From positions 1 to 64,000 of the forward strand of contig NZ_FNHG01000009.1 in NCBI RefSeq assembly GCF_900103475.1: DNA of 64,000 nt, read 5' to 3'. A program made the translations under genes and the position numbers. This stretch comes from Maricaulis salignorans. GTDB taxonomy: Bacteria; Pseudomonadota; Alphaproteobacteria; Caulobacterales; Maricaulaceae. The notes beneath the pieces are model-generated. The model was not told where the DNA came from, ran no database searches, and was given only the letters and a program-made list of their open reading frames with translations. This document shows positions 15,893 through 26,694 of the stretch, piece after piece. The first letter of the stretch is position 1. Every line of letters begins with the position of its first letter.

Positions 15893-16867
15893 ATGGACGC
15901 GATGGACACCGCCTATACACGCCGCCCGCTCTACCCGCCGATCCGGCCCAGCAAGGCGTCGCGCCTGTCGGTCGGGGACGGGCATGAGCTCTATATCGAG
16001 GATTGCGGCCGGCCCGACGGATTGCCCGTCATTGCCCTGCATGGCGGCCCCGGCGGCGGTATCTCTCCGGCATTGCGTCGCTTTTTCGATCCCGAGCGGT
16101 ATCGCATCATCCTGTTCGATCAACGCGGCTGCGGCCGCTCGACACCGCATGGCGCCCTGAACGCCAATACGACCGCCCACCTTGTCGGCGATATGGAACG
16201 CATTCGCGCTGCGCTCGGGATCGACAAATGGGTCGTTTTCGGCGGCTCCTGGGGGGCAACGCTCGCGCTGGCCTATGCCCGCGAACATGCCAGCCAGTGT
16301 CTCGGCCTGATCCTGCGCGGGGTCTTTACCTGCCGCCAGGTCGAACTCGACTGGTTCTACCGGAGCGGCGCCAACATGCTGTTCCCGGACAGCTGGGAGC
16401 GTCTGACCGGTTCGCTGAGCGCGGCGGAATCCGGGGATGTGCTCAAAGCCTATTATGAGCGCATGCAAGAGCCGGACATCGTACGGCGGCGCCCGGACGC
16501 GCTTGCCTGGGCCCGTTGGGAGAGCGCGCTGATCAGCCTGGCTGGCCAGCCCGATGCCCCGCTGGCCGATCCGATGCGCGCCGATGCCCTGGCCCGGATG
16601 GAGACGCACTACTTCTTCCACAAGGGCTTTCTGGAACATGATGGCGCCCTGATCGACAGCGCCCCGCGCTTCAAACACCTGCCGGGCATCATCGTCCAGG
16701 GGCGCTATGACGTGGTGACCCCGCCACAGACGGCCTGGAGTCTGGCCCGCGAATGGCCGCGCGCGCGGCTGCGCATCATTCACGATGCCGGACATGCCGC
16801 CGGCGAGCCGGGAATCGTCGACGGGCTGGTCCGCGCCACCGATGCCTTCGCCGATCAATTCAGCTAG
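15893..16867 (+). CDS. pip: Proline iminopeptidase (S33 family)
   Basis: A 324-residue alpha/beta hydrolase with the prolyl aminopeptidase signature set: HGGPGGGISPALRRFFDP (oxyanion loop), LFDQRGCGRSTPH, the nucleophile elbow GGSWGA (Ser), the acid in GRYDVVTPP and the catalytic His in HDAGHAAGEP. It removes N-terminal proline from peptides, usually in the cytoplasm. Length matches the roughly 310-330 residue bacterial enzymes. No strong ribosome-binding site is visible for the first ATG; the second ATG at 15902 is an alternative. It is a single gene followed by a short repeat and a terminator that belongs to the next gene on the other strand. Confidence 0.93.
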   Translation: MDAMDTAYTRRPLYPPIRPSKASRLSVGDGHELYIEDCGRPDGLPVIALHGGPGGGISPALRRFFDPERYRIILFDQRGCGRSTPHGALNANTTAHLVGDMERIRAALGIDKWVVFGGSWGATLALAYAREHASQCLGLILRGVFTCRQVELDWFYRSGANMLFPDSWERLTGSLSAAESGDVLKAYYERMQEPDIVRRRPDALAWARWESALISLAGQPDAPLADPMRADALARMETHYFFHKGFLEHDGALIDSAPRFKHLPGIIVQGRYDVVTPPQTAWSLAREWPRARLRIIHDAGHAAGEPGIVDGLVRATDAFADQFS

Positions 16868-16898
16868 CCACCGGCCCGCCGGCCTGCGCACGGCCCCG

Positions 16899-16934
16899 AC
16901 CCTGACCCTGAACAAAGCCCTGACCCTGAACAAA
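16899..16934. repeat. Tandem duplication of an 18-bp unit
   Basis: Two copies of (a/g)CCCTGACCCTGAACAAA stand head to tail at 16899-16916 and 16917-16934, between the pip stop and the terminator of the symporter gene. They differ only at the first base. Nothing suggests coding function. Confidence 0.8.
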
Positions 16935-16967
16935 AAAAGCCCCGCCTGCGATCTGCGCCGGCGGGGC
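16932..16967 (-). terminator. Rho-independent terminator of the symporter gene
   Basis: GCCCCGCC (16939-16946) pairs with GGCGGGGC (16960-16967) across a 13-base loop. Read on the minus strand, the stem is followed by seven Ts (16932-16938), as expected for intrinsic termination of the symporter transcript, whose stop codon is about 40 bp upstream. Confidence 0.85.
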
Positions 16968-17005
16968 CTTCCTGTTGCATGCTGTTACCCGCAACGCGGG
17001 ACCGG

Positions 17006-18358
17006 TTAGCCCAGGCCAACCATGGCGCCGAGGCGGCCAGCATTGAAGCGATCATCCAGGCCGAGCACCAGAATGGAGCCGATGGCCACCGGTACGATAT
17101 AGCGCACCGCAAAGTGGAAGAAGGCGAACAGGCCCGGTGAAGCGTGGCTCAATTCAGTCCGCATCAGGCTCTTCGGGATCACCCAACCGGCGAAGACTGC
17201 GACCAGGAAGCCGCCAAGCGGCAGCAGGATCTGACCGGAGAGCACGTCGACGAAACCGCCGGCGAAAGCTTCCGAATACACAGCCCCTGCACCGATCATG
17301 AAGGCGAAACCACCCAGCAGCCAGGCCGTCATCGAACGACCGAAGCTCGCATTCTCCTCGACGAAGGCAACGGTCGCCTCAAGCAGGGAGATGGACGAGG
17401 TCAGGGCGGCAATGAAGGCCAGGGCAAAGAAGGCGCCACCGATGAAATTACCGGCCGGCATGGTCGAGAAGACCTGCGGCAGGGCGGTGAAGATGAGGCC
17501 GAGCCCGGCAGCCGGGTCCATCCCGACCATGAAGACGATCGGGAAAATCATCAGGCCGGCGATCAGCGCGACCAGTGTATCGGCCGAAACAATCAGGACT
17601 GACGAGGAACCGATATTGGAGTCGCGCGGCAGATAGGAGCCGTAGGTGATCATGATGGCCGAGGCGACGCTGACCGAGAAAAAGGCCTGGCCGAGTGCGG
17701 CGATAAAGGTCTGGCCCGTCACCGCGCTGAAATCGGGCGCAAACAGATAGGTCAGGGCAGCGCCAGCCGCACCATTGATCAAGGAATAGACCGTCAGCCC
17801 AATCAGCACGAGGAAGAAGAGCGGCATCAAGATTGTGGCAACGCGTTCAATCCCGCCCTTGAGGCCCCGCGAGACAACCAGAATGGTCAGGACCATGAAG
17901 CCGAAATGCCAGAGCATTTTGACGCCGTCCGTGCCGTAAAACATCGTGGCGCCATCAGGCTGGGCGAAGCCGCCCGCAAAGCCGGCCGCCGAGAACGCCA
18001 TGACCTGGCCCGCAATGACGCTATAGGTCGTCAGAACGAGGAAACCGGCAGCGGTACACACCCAGCCGACGATCGACCATTTGCCGGACTTGCCGGCCTC
18101 GATCGCCATCTTGCGGGTCGAGGTGATCGCGGATTGTTGCGCGTGACGCCCGATCGCCAGTTCGGCCATCAGGACCGGGAGGGCAAACAGCAAGACGCAA
18201 CCGATATAGATCAGCACGAAGGCCGAACCACCATTCTGGCCCGTCATGAACGGGAAGCGCCAGAGATTGCCGAGACCGACGGCCGAGCCGACGGCGGCCA
18301 TGATGAATGCAAAACGCGACGACCAGTGGGCGTGCGTGCTCGCGAGCGCTGCTGCCAT
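17006..18358 (-). CDS. Sodium-dependent transporter, neurotransmitter:sodium symporter family
   Basis: A 450-residue polytopic protein with the LeuT/NSS signature GSAVGLGNLWRFPF in the unwound first helix (about 24-37). It also has NGGSAFVLIYIGCVLLFALPVLMAELAIGR in helix 2 (spread over two segments), GQAFFSVSVASAIMITYGSYLP in helix 6, and about eleven or twelve membrane segments. NSS proteins take up amino acids or similar solutes with sodium, which fits a marine bacterium. The substrate is not predictable. It is monocistronic, with a clear terminator downstream and 112 bp separating it from rodA upstream. Confidence 0.92.
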   Translation of the reverse strand: MAAALASTHAHWSSRFAFIMAAVGSAVGLGNLWRFPFMTGQNGGSAFVLIYIGCVLLFALPVLMAELAIGRHAQQSAITSTRKMAIEAGKSGKWSIVGWVCTAAGFLVLTTYSVIAGQVMAFSAAGFAGGFAQPDGATMFYGTDGVKMLWHFGFMVLTILVVSRGLKGGIERVATILMPLFFLVLIGLTVYSLINGAAGAALTYLFAPDFSAVTGQTFIAALGQAFFSVSVASAIMITYGSYLPRDSNIGSSSVLIVSADTLVALIAGLMIFPIVFMVGMDPAAGLGLIFTALPQVFSTMPAGNFIGGAFFALAFIAALTSSISLLEATVAFVEENASFGRSMTAWLLGGFAFMIGAGAVYSEAFAGGFVDVLSGQILLPLGGFLVAVFAGWVIPKSLMRTELSHASPGLFAFFHFAVRYIVPVAIGSILVLGLDDRFNAGRLGAMVGLG

Positions 18359-18470
18359 GAAACTCTCCCCTCATGTCCGGCGGTCTATGCGCCTGGACGG
18401 TTATTAATTGGAGCGCACATTTCCCCAACCCTCCTGCCGGGTCAAGCACGAGATTGCGGCGAACAGCCGA

Positions 18471-19616
18471 TCAGCCGAACAGGCCAACACCGCGCGGCGG
18501 CTCGGCATTGCGGTGAATATGCGCGCCGAGGATGAGTCCGAAGCCGGCGAGCACCGCCAGCATCACGGTGCCGCCATAGGAAATCATCGGCAGCGGCACA
18601 CCAACGACCGGCAGAACCCCCATCACCATGCCGACATTGATGAAGACATAGAGCCCGAATGTGGTGGCAACGCCCATTGTCGTCAGGCGCAGGAAGGTCG
18701 ATTTGCAGCTGGTGGCGATGGCGACCGTATTGGCCAGGATCAGGGCATAGACCGTCAGGATGACCAGACCGCCGACGAACCCGAATTCCTCGCCGAGGAT
18801 GGTGAAGATAAAGTCGGTCTGTTTTTCGGGCAGATAGTCGAGCTGTGACTGCGTGCCTTCCATGAAACCCTTGCCGGTGAAACCACCCGACCCCAGGGCG
18901 ATCTTGGACTGCAGGATTTGGTAGCCGGCACCGAGGGGATCGGAATCCGGGTTGAACATCGTCATGATGCGCTGGCGTTGATAGTCTTCCAGACCATAGC
19001 TGAAGAAGCCTATGCCACCAGCGAGGCCGGCAACGGCGCCGGGCAGGATGACTTTCCAGCTCAGGCCCGCAAGGAAGACCACCGCGCCGCCGGTCGCGAC
19101 CAGAAGCAGGGTCGTACCCAGATCAGGCTGTTTCAGGATCAGCATGGCCGGCACGCCGATCAGGGCTGCCGGCACCAGCAGGCCGCCGAGCCGGGAGACG
19201 CGCTCGGTTGGCAGGTCGTGATAGAAACGCGCCAGTGCGAAGACCAGGGCGATTTTCATGAGTTCCGAGGGCTGCAGGCGGATCGGGCCAATATCGAGCC
19301 AGCGCTGCGAACCATTGACCGTGGCACCGAACAATTCCGCGCCGATCAGCAGGATCAGCGCGACGGTGTAGACCGGATAGGCCACGCCCATCCAGAAGCG
19401 GGGCGGGAACATGGCGATGACCAGCATGGCGACGAAGCCAACCGCGAAACGGATTGCATGCTGCACCGCCCAGGGCTCCCATGACCCGTCTCCAACCGAA
19501 TACAACATGCCCACACCGGCCGCTCCGACCAGAACGAGCAGGAGAACCAGCGACCAGTTGAGTTCCATCATCTTGCCCGGCAGATCGCGAGGCACGCTTT
19601 CGCGGAAGACCGCCAT
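18471..19616 (-). CDS. rodA: RodA, SEDS-family peptidoglycan polymerase
   Basis: A 381-residue SEDS protein with about ten membrane helices. It contains the conserved extracellular loop QLDYLPEKQTDFIFTILGEEFG, whose aspartate region is required for glycosyltransferase activity, and the C-terminal GMVMGVLPVVGVPLPMISYGG motif of RodA/FtsW/SpoVE. It polymerises glycan strands during cell elongation with PBP2. The ATG shares an A with the stop of the mrdA gene upstream (TGATG), and it is the last gene of the mreBCD-mrdA-rodA run. Confidence 0.96.
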   Translation of the reverse strand: MAVFRESVPRDLPGKMMELNWSLVLLLVLVGAAGVGMLYSVGDGSWEPWAVQHAIRFAVGFVAMLVIAMFPPRFWMGVAYPVYTVALILLIGAELFGATVNGSQRWLDIGPIRLQPSELMKIALVFALARFYHDLPTERVSRLGGLLVPAALIGVPAMLILKQPDLGTTLLLVATGGAVVFLAGLSWKVILPGAVAGLAGGIGFFSYGLEDYQRQRIMTMFNPDSDPLGAGYQILQSKIALGSGGFTGKGFMEGTQSQLDYLPEKQTDFIFTILGEEFGFVGGLVILTVYALILANTVAIATSCKSTFLRLTTMGVATTFGLYVFINVGMVMGVLPVVGVPLPMISYGGTVMLAVLAGFGLILGAHIHRNAEPPRGVGLFG

Positions 19617-21463
19617 CAGAGACCGCTCCGCGCAATATTACCGAAATTAGCAAAAACCCCCGGCCGGCTCGACGGGTCGCGGGCCACAACCCGGCGCAGG
19701 ATGTCGCGCGCAGGGCGTGTCGCCGCACTGGAACCGCCGCCATGTTCGACCACGACGACAACCGCATATTTGGGATTATCGGCCGGCGCGTAGCAGACAA
19801 ACAGACCGTGATCGCGCAGCCGCCAGGGCAGGTCGAGCTGGGTGCGCACACCGGATTCGCGCTCTGCCGCGGTGATCGAATAGACCTGAGCCGTTCCGGT
19901 CTTGCCGGCCATTTCAACGCCGTCAATGCCAAGACCGCCAAGCCCGAAGGACGTGCCACCTGGCTCCTCGGCCGCCGCGCGCAGGGCATCGCGCACACGC
20001 ACCAGCGATTCATCACGCAGGCCCATATGCGGGGCCGGCGGCGCCATGGCATTGCGATACAGCGTCGGCTCGACCGCCCGGCCAGAGGCGACACGCGCCG
20101 TCATCACCGCCAGCTGCAGCGGTGAGGCCAGCATGGCGCCCTGCCCGATCACGGTGTTGTAGCTATCGCCCGTCGACCAGCCCTGATTGCGCTGGGCGCG
20201 TTTCCAGAGCGGGTCCGGCATGATGCCTCGGGCAACCCCGGCAATGCCGATATCGAAGGGCTGGCCGATCCCGAAACGTTGCCCCATGGCGTGCAGCCGC
20301 TCGATGCCGAGACGTTGCGCCGCTTCGTAGAAGAAGATGTCGCACGACGTCTTCACCGCCGTGCGCAGATTGACGGCACCGTGACCCTGACGGCGCCAGC
20401 AATGGAATTCGCGTTCGCCCAGCCGCACCGAGCCGGAACAGTGCACGGTCTCATTGGGCCGGAAGACATTGTGCTCGATCGCCGCCGCCGCCGAGACAGC
20501 CTTGAAGGTCGAACCGGGCGGATAGGTGCCCTGGATCGATTTCTGGAAGAGCGGCCGGTGGTCATTATCGCGCAGCCCCGAGAAATCAGCGCTCGAGATC
20601 CCGCCCACAAAGAGATTGGGATCGAAGCTGGGCGCTGAAACCAGGGCGATCAATTCGCCACTATTGACGTCGATCACCACCGCGGCGGCACTGTCCTGGC
20701 CGAGCCGCTCATAGGCGTATTGCTGAATATCGGCATCCAGCGTCATGACGACATCCTGGCCCTGCTGCGGGGCGTTGGATTGTTCGGGCAGTTCGCGGAT
20801 CACACGGCCCACCGAATTGACCTCGATTTTCAGGGCTCCGGCGGACCCGCGCAAATCCTGCTCGCGGGCAACCTCGACGCCGGTCTTGCCAACCTTGAAG
20901 CCGGGATGGCGCAGCAGCCGCTCGGCCTCGCGCGACTCGTTGGCGAGATCATCTTCATTGGGCGTTTGCACATAGCCGACCACATGCGCGAAGGCCGCAG
21001 CATAGGGATAGGATCGCACCTCGCCGACATCCGGCGCCATGCCTGCCAGCTCCGGAGCGTTGAGGTTGATGGCCGAGAAGGTCTGCCAGTCGAGGTCCTC
21101 GGCCACGGTGATGGCATTGAAGCGCTGACCGCGGCTGGCGGCGCGCAAGACGCGTTCACGCTCATAATCACTCAAGGGCATGAAGCGCGCGAGGCGGTCG
21201 AGTGCGGCAGCGATATCGCCGGCCTGCTCGGGTACAATGAGGACGCGGAAACTATCGCGATTATCCGCGAGCAGAGCGCCAAAGCGGTCGAGAATACGTC
21301 CGCGCGATGGCGGCACGAGCCGGAAATTGAACTGATTGTCTTCCGACAGGAGACGGTATCGCTCACCCTCGAGCACCTGCAATGAATACAGCCGTGCGCT
21401 CAGCCCGGTAAAGGCCAGGGCCCCGCCACCCGCCATCAGCAGGGCGCGGCGGGTGAATTTCAT
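19616..21463 (-). CDS. mrdA: Penicillin-binding protein 2 (MrdA), elongation transpeptidase
   Basis: A class B PBP of about 615 residues: cytoplasmic tail, one membrane helix (about 8-26), PBP dimerisation domain with RGRILDRFGALLADN, and a transpeptidase domain with the SxxK active-site motif STFK in PPGSTFKAVSAAAA, SCD in KTSCDIFFYEAA, and KTG in MAGKTGTAQ. It cross-links peptidoglycan during elongation and activates RodA. The start at 21463 is preferred because AGGAACAGG precedes it; the frame stays open 9 codons upstream. It sits between mreD and rodA, the usual order. Confidence 0.95.
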   Translation of the reverse strand: MKFTRRALLMAGGGALAFTGLSARLYSLQVLEGERYRLLSEDNQFNFRLVPPSRGRILDRFGALLADNRDSFRVLIVPEQAGDIAAALDRLARFMPLSDYERERVLRAASRGQRFNAITVAEDLDWQTFSAINLNAPELAGMAPDVGEVRSYPYAAAFAHVVGYVQTPNEDDLANESREAERLLRHPGFKVGKTGVEVAREQDLRGSAGALKIEVNSVGRVIRELPEQSNAPQQGQDVVMTLDADIQQYAYERLGQDSAAAVVIDVNSGELIALVSAPSFDPNLFVGGISSADFSGLRDNDHRPLFQKSIQGTYPPGSTFKAVSAAAAIEHNVFRPNETVHCSGSVRLGEREFHCWRRQGHGAVNLRTAVKTSCDIFFYEAAQRLGIERLHAMGQRFGIGQPFDIGIAGVARGIMPDPLWKRAQRNQGWSTGDSYNTVIGQGAMLASPLQLAVMTARVASGRAVEPTLYRNAMAPPAPHMGLRDESLVRVRDALRAAAEEPGGTSFGLGGLGIDGVEMAGKTGTAQVYSITAAERESGVRTQLDLPWRLRDHGLFVCYAPADNPKYAVVVVVEHGGGSSAATRPARDILRRVVARDPSSRPGVFANFGNIARSGL

Positions 21464-21502
21464 ATCCTGTTCCTGGCGATCAGCGCGCATCGGGTTTCGC
21501 GA

Positions 21503-22024
21503 TCATCCTCCGATAAAGCCGGTCCGGCTGCTGCGCCGGCGGCGCAGCGCGAAATGGGCGATCAGCGGGAACATCAGCATGGTCGCCGTTGCTTCGATCA
21601 TCAAGGGGCGAAGATCGGCCAGCTGGCCCAGCGCCAGACTGCCGGCGGCGTAGGCGATCGCATGGGCCAGCACCAGCGTGCCCGCAAAGCGCGCCAGGAT
21701 TGGCGGGAGATCGCGCGGCATGCCGTCCTCGCCGCGGAACCGCAGGGCCGAGATCGAGACCAGATAGGCCAATGCCCACACGCCCATCGGCGCCCCGGTC
21801 AACAGGTCCTGGAAAAGCCCGATCGAGAAGACGAGAATTGGCGGCATGAAGTAGGGCCGCAATCCCGCCCACAGGAAAATGGCGATCAGCGGCCAGGTCG
21901 GCATGATGTTGACGCCATCGACCAATTGCGTTGGCGCGGCCTGGACGACCAGTGCGAGGAAGACTGACAGGGCACAGGCGGCGGCGGCCCAATAGGGTGT
22001 CTGGCGTTCAGAGGATTTTCTCAT
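21503..22024 (-). CDS. mreD: MreD, rod-shape-determining membrane protein
   Basis: The 173-residue product has about five membrane helices, including IMPTWPLIAIFLWAGLRPYF and PILVFSIGLFQDLLTGAPMG, the latter resembling the conserved MreD motif around F-x-G-L-x-x-D. It is an inner-membrane partner of MreC in the elongasome. It overlaps mreC by 4 bp and is followed by mrdA. MreD proteins are poorly conserved, so identification rests on the combination of the motif, topology and its place in the operon. Confidence 0.92.
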   Translation of the reverse strand: MRKSSERQTPYWAAAACALSVFLALVVQAAPTQLVDGVNIMPTWPLIAIFLWAGLRPYFMPPILVFSIGLFQDLLTGAPMGVWALAYLVSISALRFRGEDGMPRDLPPILARFAGTLVLAHAIAYAAGSLALGQLADLRPLMIEATATMLMFPLIAHFALRRRRSSRTGFIGG

Positions 22025-22980
22025 TGCTCGTCTCCCTCCGGCAGGGCTTCGCTGTCCGGTATCGCGGCGGCACTGCCTTCAGCATCAGGGCCCGGTGCAT
22101 CCAGGGCGGCCTCGACCTCGGCGGCCTCCGGCTCGTCGACCGGCGGCTCGATGCGCTGATACGGCCAGACCCAGACGAAATCGACCGGAGCCTGGTCGGA
22201 ATAGAGGCGGACGCGCCAGCTGCCATCGCGGGCCTCGACGGCTTCGCCGACCGGCAGGCCGCGCGGCAGGATACCGTCATCACCGGAACTGACGATGCGG
22301 TCACCGGGCTGGATATCGGCATCGCGGCCGACATAGTCCAGCCGCGGGTAGGCTGTATTGTCACCGATCAGGATGGCGCGCGCATTGGAGCGGTCGGCCA
22401 TCACCGGGATGCGGCTGTTGAGATCGGTCAGCAGGAGAATACGGGCCGAGCGGCGGCCGCTCTCGAAGACGCGTCCGACCAGGCCGTACAGATTGATCAC
22501 CGGATAGCCATCATCAATCCCGGCATCGCGGCCGCGACCGATCAGGCGGGCGCGAACGAAGGGCCCCTCCGGGTCTGCCACTGTCCAGGCGCCGATCCGT
22601 TCCTGTGTCGCAGGCGTGTTGATGTCGAGCGCCGCTTCATAGACCTCGATCCGGTCGCGTTGACGATAGGCGAGATCTTCCCAATAGCGCGCTTCAACCA
22701 ATTGCTGTCGCAGCTCGGCGTTTTCGTCGGCCAGGGCGCCCTGGCGCCGGAAATAGGGGCCAATACCCTTCAGCCCGCGGACCGGCTGGGCTGCCAGTTC
22801 CAAAACCGGCGCAGCGATGTCGGTGAAGCCTGCGCGGAAGCTGGCAAAGCCGGACGAGCGCGTTTCAGGACGATCAAATGCGATCAGGGCACCGGAGAGG
22901 ACAAGCAGGGCGATAAACAGGGTTCGAGAAAATCGAACCCCTCCCTCACCTTCATGCCGTCCTGAACGACGAGACGCCAC
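22021..22980 (-). CDS. mreC: MreC, rod-shape-determining protein
   Basis: A 319-residue protein with an N-terminal membrane helix (about 19-36), a coiled-coil stretch (about 75-115, ADENAELRQQLVEARYWEDL), and a beta-rich periplasmic domain with GLVGRVFESGRRSARILLLTDLNSRIPV-type segments and VSSGDDGILPRGLPVGE. MreC assembles in the periplasm and links MreB to the synthases. An acidic, proline/alanine-rich tail after about 280 is low-complexity and probably disordered. It lies 32 bp after mreB and overlaps mreD. Confidence 0.95.
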   Translation of the reverse strand: MASRRSGRHEGEGGVRFSRTLFIALLVLSGALIAFDRPETRSSGFASFRAGFTDIAAPVLELAAQPVRGLKGIGPYFRRQGALADENAELRQQLVEARYWEDLAYRQRDRIEVYEAALDINTPATQERIGAWTVADPEGPFVRARLIGRGRDAGIDDGYPVINLYGLVGRVFESGRRSARILLLTDLNSRIPVMADRSNARAILIGDNTAYPRLDYVGRDADIQPGDRIVSSGDDGILPRGLPVGEAVEARDGSWRVRLYSDQAPVDFVWVWPYQRIEPPVDEPEAAEVEAALDAPGPDAEGSAAAIPDSEALPEGDEQ

Positions 22981-23012
22981 GACTCACTCCTGCCCTTGCG
23001 TGAACCGGCAGA

Positions 23013-24918
<1,906 letters not shown>

Positions 24919-24984
24919 TCTCTCCGGTACCCAAGGGCAAGATGCGAGCTAACTAAACACGGATCCGCGTGCCTGCAACGCAGA

Positions 24985-25491
24985 TCATCCGTCAGCCTGG
25001 CCCGTTTCGTCCGGCACCTCGCCCGCAGCGATCGCTGTCAGCTTGGCGCGCTGCAAGGCCAGGACACCCAGCTGCTCGTCCAGCAATTTGAGAATTTCGC
25101 GCGCTTCCTGCTGGTCGACAACGCCCGGAGAGCGTTCGGTCTCACCCAGGGAATCCATCAGGGCTGCGATATTGCGCGCATTGCCGCGGCTGGCATCACC
25201 GGCCAGCGAGAGCCAGTTGGCGTCGGCAGCCTTGTCGACCGGCACGAAGATCCCGCCGGCCAGCGCCGCGAGATGCTGGGCCGCTGCGGTGGCGCCGGAT
25301 TCGGTCAGCCGCGCGATACGGGCATAGGAAATCTCATTGCTGGAATCAGGATCGGCGAGCGCATAGACGCGGGTCCGGCTGAGCTCGAGCAGGTTCATCA
25401 CCTCGGGAATGCCCCCGACTTCCTCGAACACACGCGCCACGACTTCTTTCGGTTCGCCGTAGCGGCGCTCCTTGACCGGATTGAATGCCAT
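24985..25491 (-). CDS. CII-like (Phage_CP76-type) putative regulator
   Basis: A 168-residue cytoplasmic protein. Residues about 20-100 (GGIPEVMNLLELSRTRVYAL, then SYARIARLTESGATAAAQHLAALAGGIFVPV) recall the phage CII/CP76 regulator family: a helix-turn-helix, then a segment with the ALA..GG pattern. The C-terminal part is helical and could dimerise. The start at 25491 follows GGGGAC at good spacing. There are no phage genes near it, so it looks domesticated. Family call is by eye and moderate; the target is unknown. Confidence 0.5.
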   Translation of the reverse strand: MAFNPVKERRYGEPKEVVARVFEEVGGIPEVMNLLELSRTRVYALADPDSSNEISYARIARLTESGATAAAQHLAALAGGIFVPVDKAADANWLSLAGDASRGNARNIAALMDSLGETERSPGVVDQQEAREILKLLDEQLGVLALQRAKLTAIAAGEVPDETGQADG

Positions 25492-25551
25492 CTTTGTCCC
25501 CAGCATTGGTTATCTGTCCCTGTACCCGACAGAGATGAACAGATTTATTGT

Positions 25552-26556
25552 CTATTTCGTGGCGGTGCCAAGCCTTGAGCGCAATTCGGCGCCGGCCGCC
25601 TCGATCGGCAAGGCGCGATCACGCGCCCGTTCGGCCTGCAGACGGTCGCCCGATTCATAGCGCTCGACCCATTTGCGCGCGAAGCTGCCGGACTCGATAG
25701 CCTCCATCGCACCGTCGAACACCGTGAGCAGTTCGGGCCCGGCAATTGCGTCCTCAATCTCGCGGGCACCGAATTCAGCGGTGTCGGAAATCGCTTCATA
25801 CATGCCGGCGATACCGCGCTCCTGGATCAGGTCGGCGAGGTATTTCAACTCATGCACGCAATCGATATAGGCCATGCGCTCACTGACCCCGGCCGCGGTC
25901 AGCCGCGTGAAACTTGCCTTGGCCAGCGCGACCATTCCGCCCACCAGCACGACCTGTTCGCCGAACAGGTCCGAGACGGTTTCCTCGCGGAATGTGGTCG
26001 GGAATATCCCGACATTGCCCGACCCGATCGCAGCGAGATAGGCCAGTGCGAGCGCGCGCGCCTGGCCGCTGGCATCCTGGTGAACGGCCCAGAAGCCGAT
26101 CAGACCGCGACCCTTGAGGAATTCCTGCCGCACTGCGCCGCCAGGCCCCTTGGCCGCGGCGAGAATGATATCGGCATCGGCCGGCGCCTCGATCATCCCG
26201 TAATGCACCGAGAAACCATGGCAGACGATCAGCGCCTGGCCGGGCTTGCGATGAGGCAGGATGTCCTGCGTCCAGATCTGGCGATGGGCCTCATCGGCAG
26301 CCAGCAGGGCGATGACATCAGCCCAGGCGGCGGCCTCGGCGACGGTGACGACCTCAAACCCGTCCGCCTCGGCCTTGGCCCGCGAGGCGGAGCCGGCGCG
26401 CAGGGCGATCCGGATCTGCGACACGCCACTATCGCGCAGGCAGAGCGCGTGCGAGCGCCCGTGATTGCCATAACCGACCAGCGCCACCCGGCGGCTGGTG
26501 ATCGGGCCAGGATCGATATCGCGCGTGTAGAGCGGCTCAGTGGTGTCCGGTGTCAT
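25552..26556 (-). CDS. Divergent ketol-acid reductoisomerase (KARI-like)
   Basis: A 334-residue protein that follows the class I KARI plan along its whole length: VALVGYGNHGRSHALCLRDSGV (NADP loop; split here for reading), CHGFSVHY, AAKGPGGAVR, AVHQDASGQARALALAYL, TTFREETVSDLFGEQ, DCVHELKYL and ISDTAEFG. KARI makes dihydroxy-acids for branched amino acid synthesis. Differences from the usual enzyme: GYGSQGH is GYGNHGR, KGPGH is KGPGG, and the FECLHE metal-ligand segment is IDCVHE (Glu to Asp). No ilvB or ilvN lies beside it. It may be a paralogue with another substrate. An ATG four codons upstream directly abuts AGGAGG, so 26556 is preferred. Confidence 0.75.
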   Translation of the reverse strand: MTPDTTEPLYTRDIDPGPITSRRVALVGYGNHGRSHALCLRDSGVSQIRIALRAGSASRAKAEADGFEVVTVAEAAAWADVIALLAADEAHRQIWTQDILPHRKPGQALIVCHGFSVHYGMIEAPADADIILAAAKGPGGAVRQEFLKGRGLIGFWAVHQDASGQARALALAYLAAIGSGNVGIFPTTFREETVSDLFGEQVVLVGGMVALAKASFTRLTAAGVSERMAYIDCVHELKYLADLIQERGIAGMYEAISDTAEFGAREIEDAIAGPELLTVFDGAMEAIESGSFARKWVERYESGDRLQAERARDRALPIEAAGAELRSRLGTATK

Positions 26557-26661
26557 GGGCAGAATCATCCTCCTCGGCCATCAGCGGATAGGACGCAGGC
26601 TCGCCCCCCAAGTCCAGCACAGCGCGCCATTCACCTGCACCCTAGGCGTCCGCACCCTGTC

Positions 26662-26683
26662 TGGCGAGACAGAGAGCGCCAGT
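26662..26683. other. Hairpin between miaA and the KARI-like gene
   Basis: CTGGCG (26662-26667) pairs perfectly with CGCCAG (26678-26683) across a 10-base loop, about 12 bp beyond the miaA stop on the minus strand. There is no T-tract in the minus direction, so it is not a standard terminator; it could stabilise the miaA 3' end. The rest of the 138 bp gap shows nothing else. Confidence 0.35.
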
Positions 26684-26694
26684 TTCCCGGGCGA

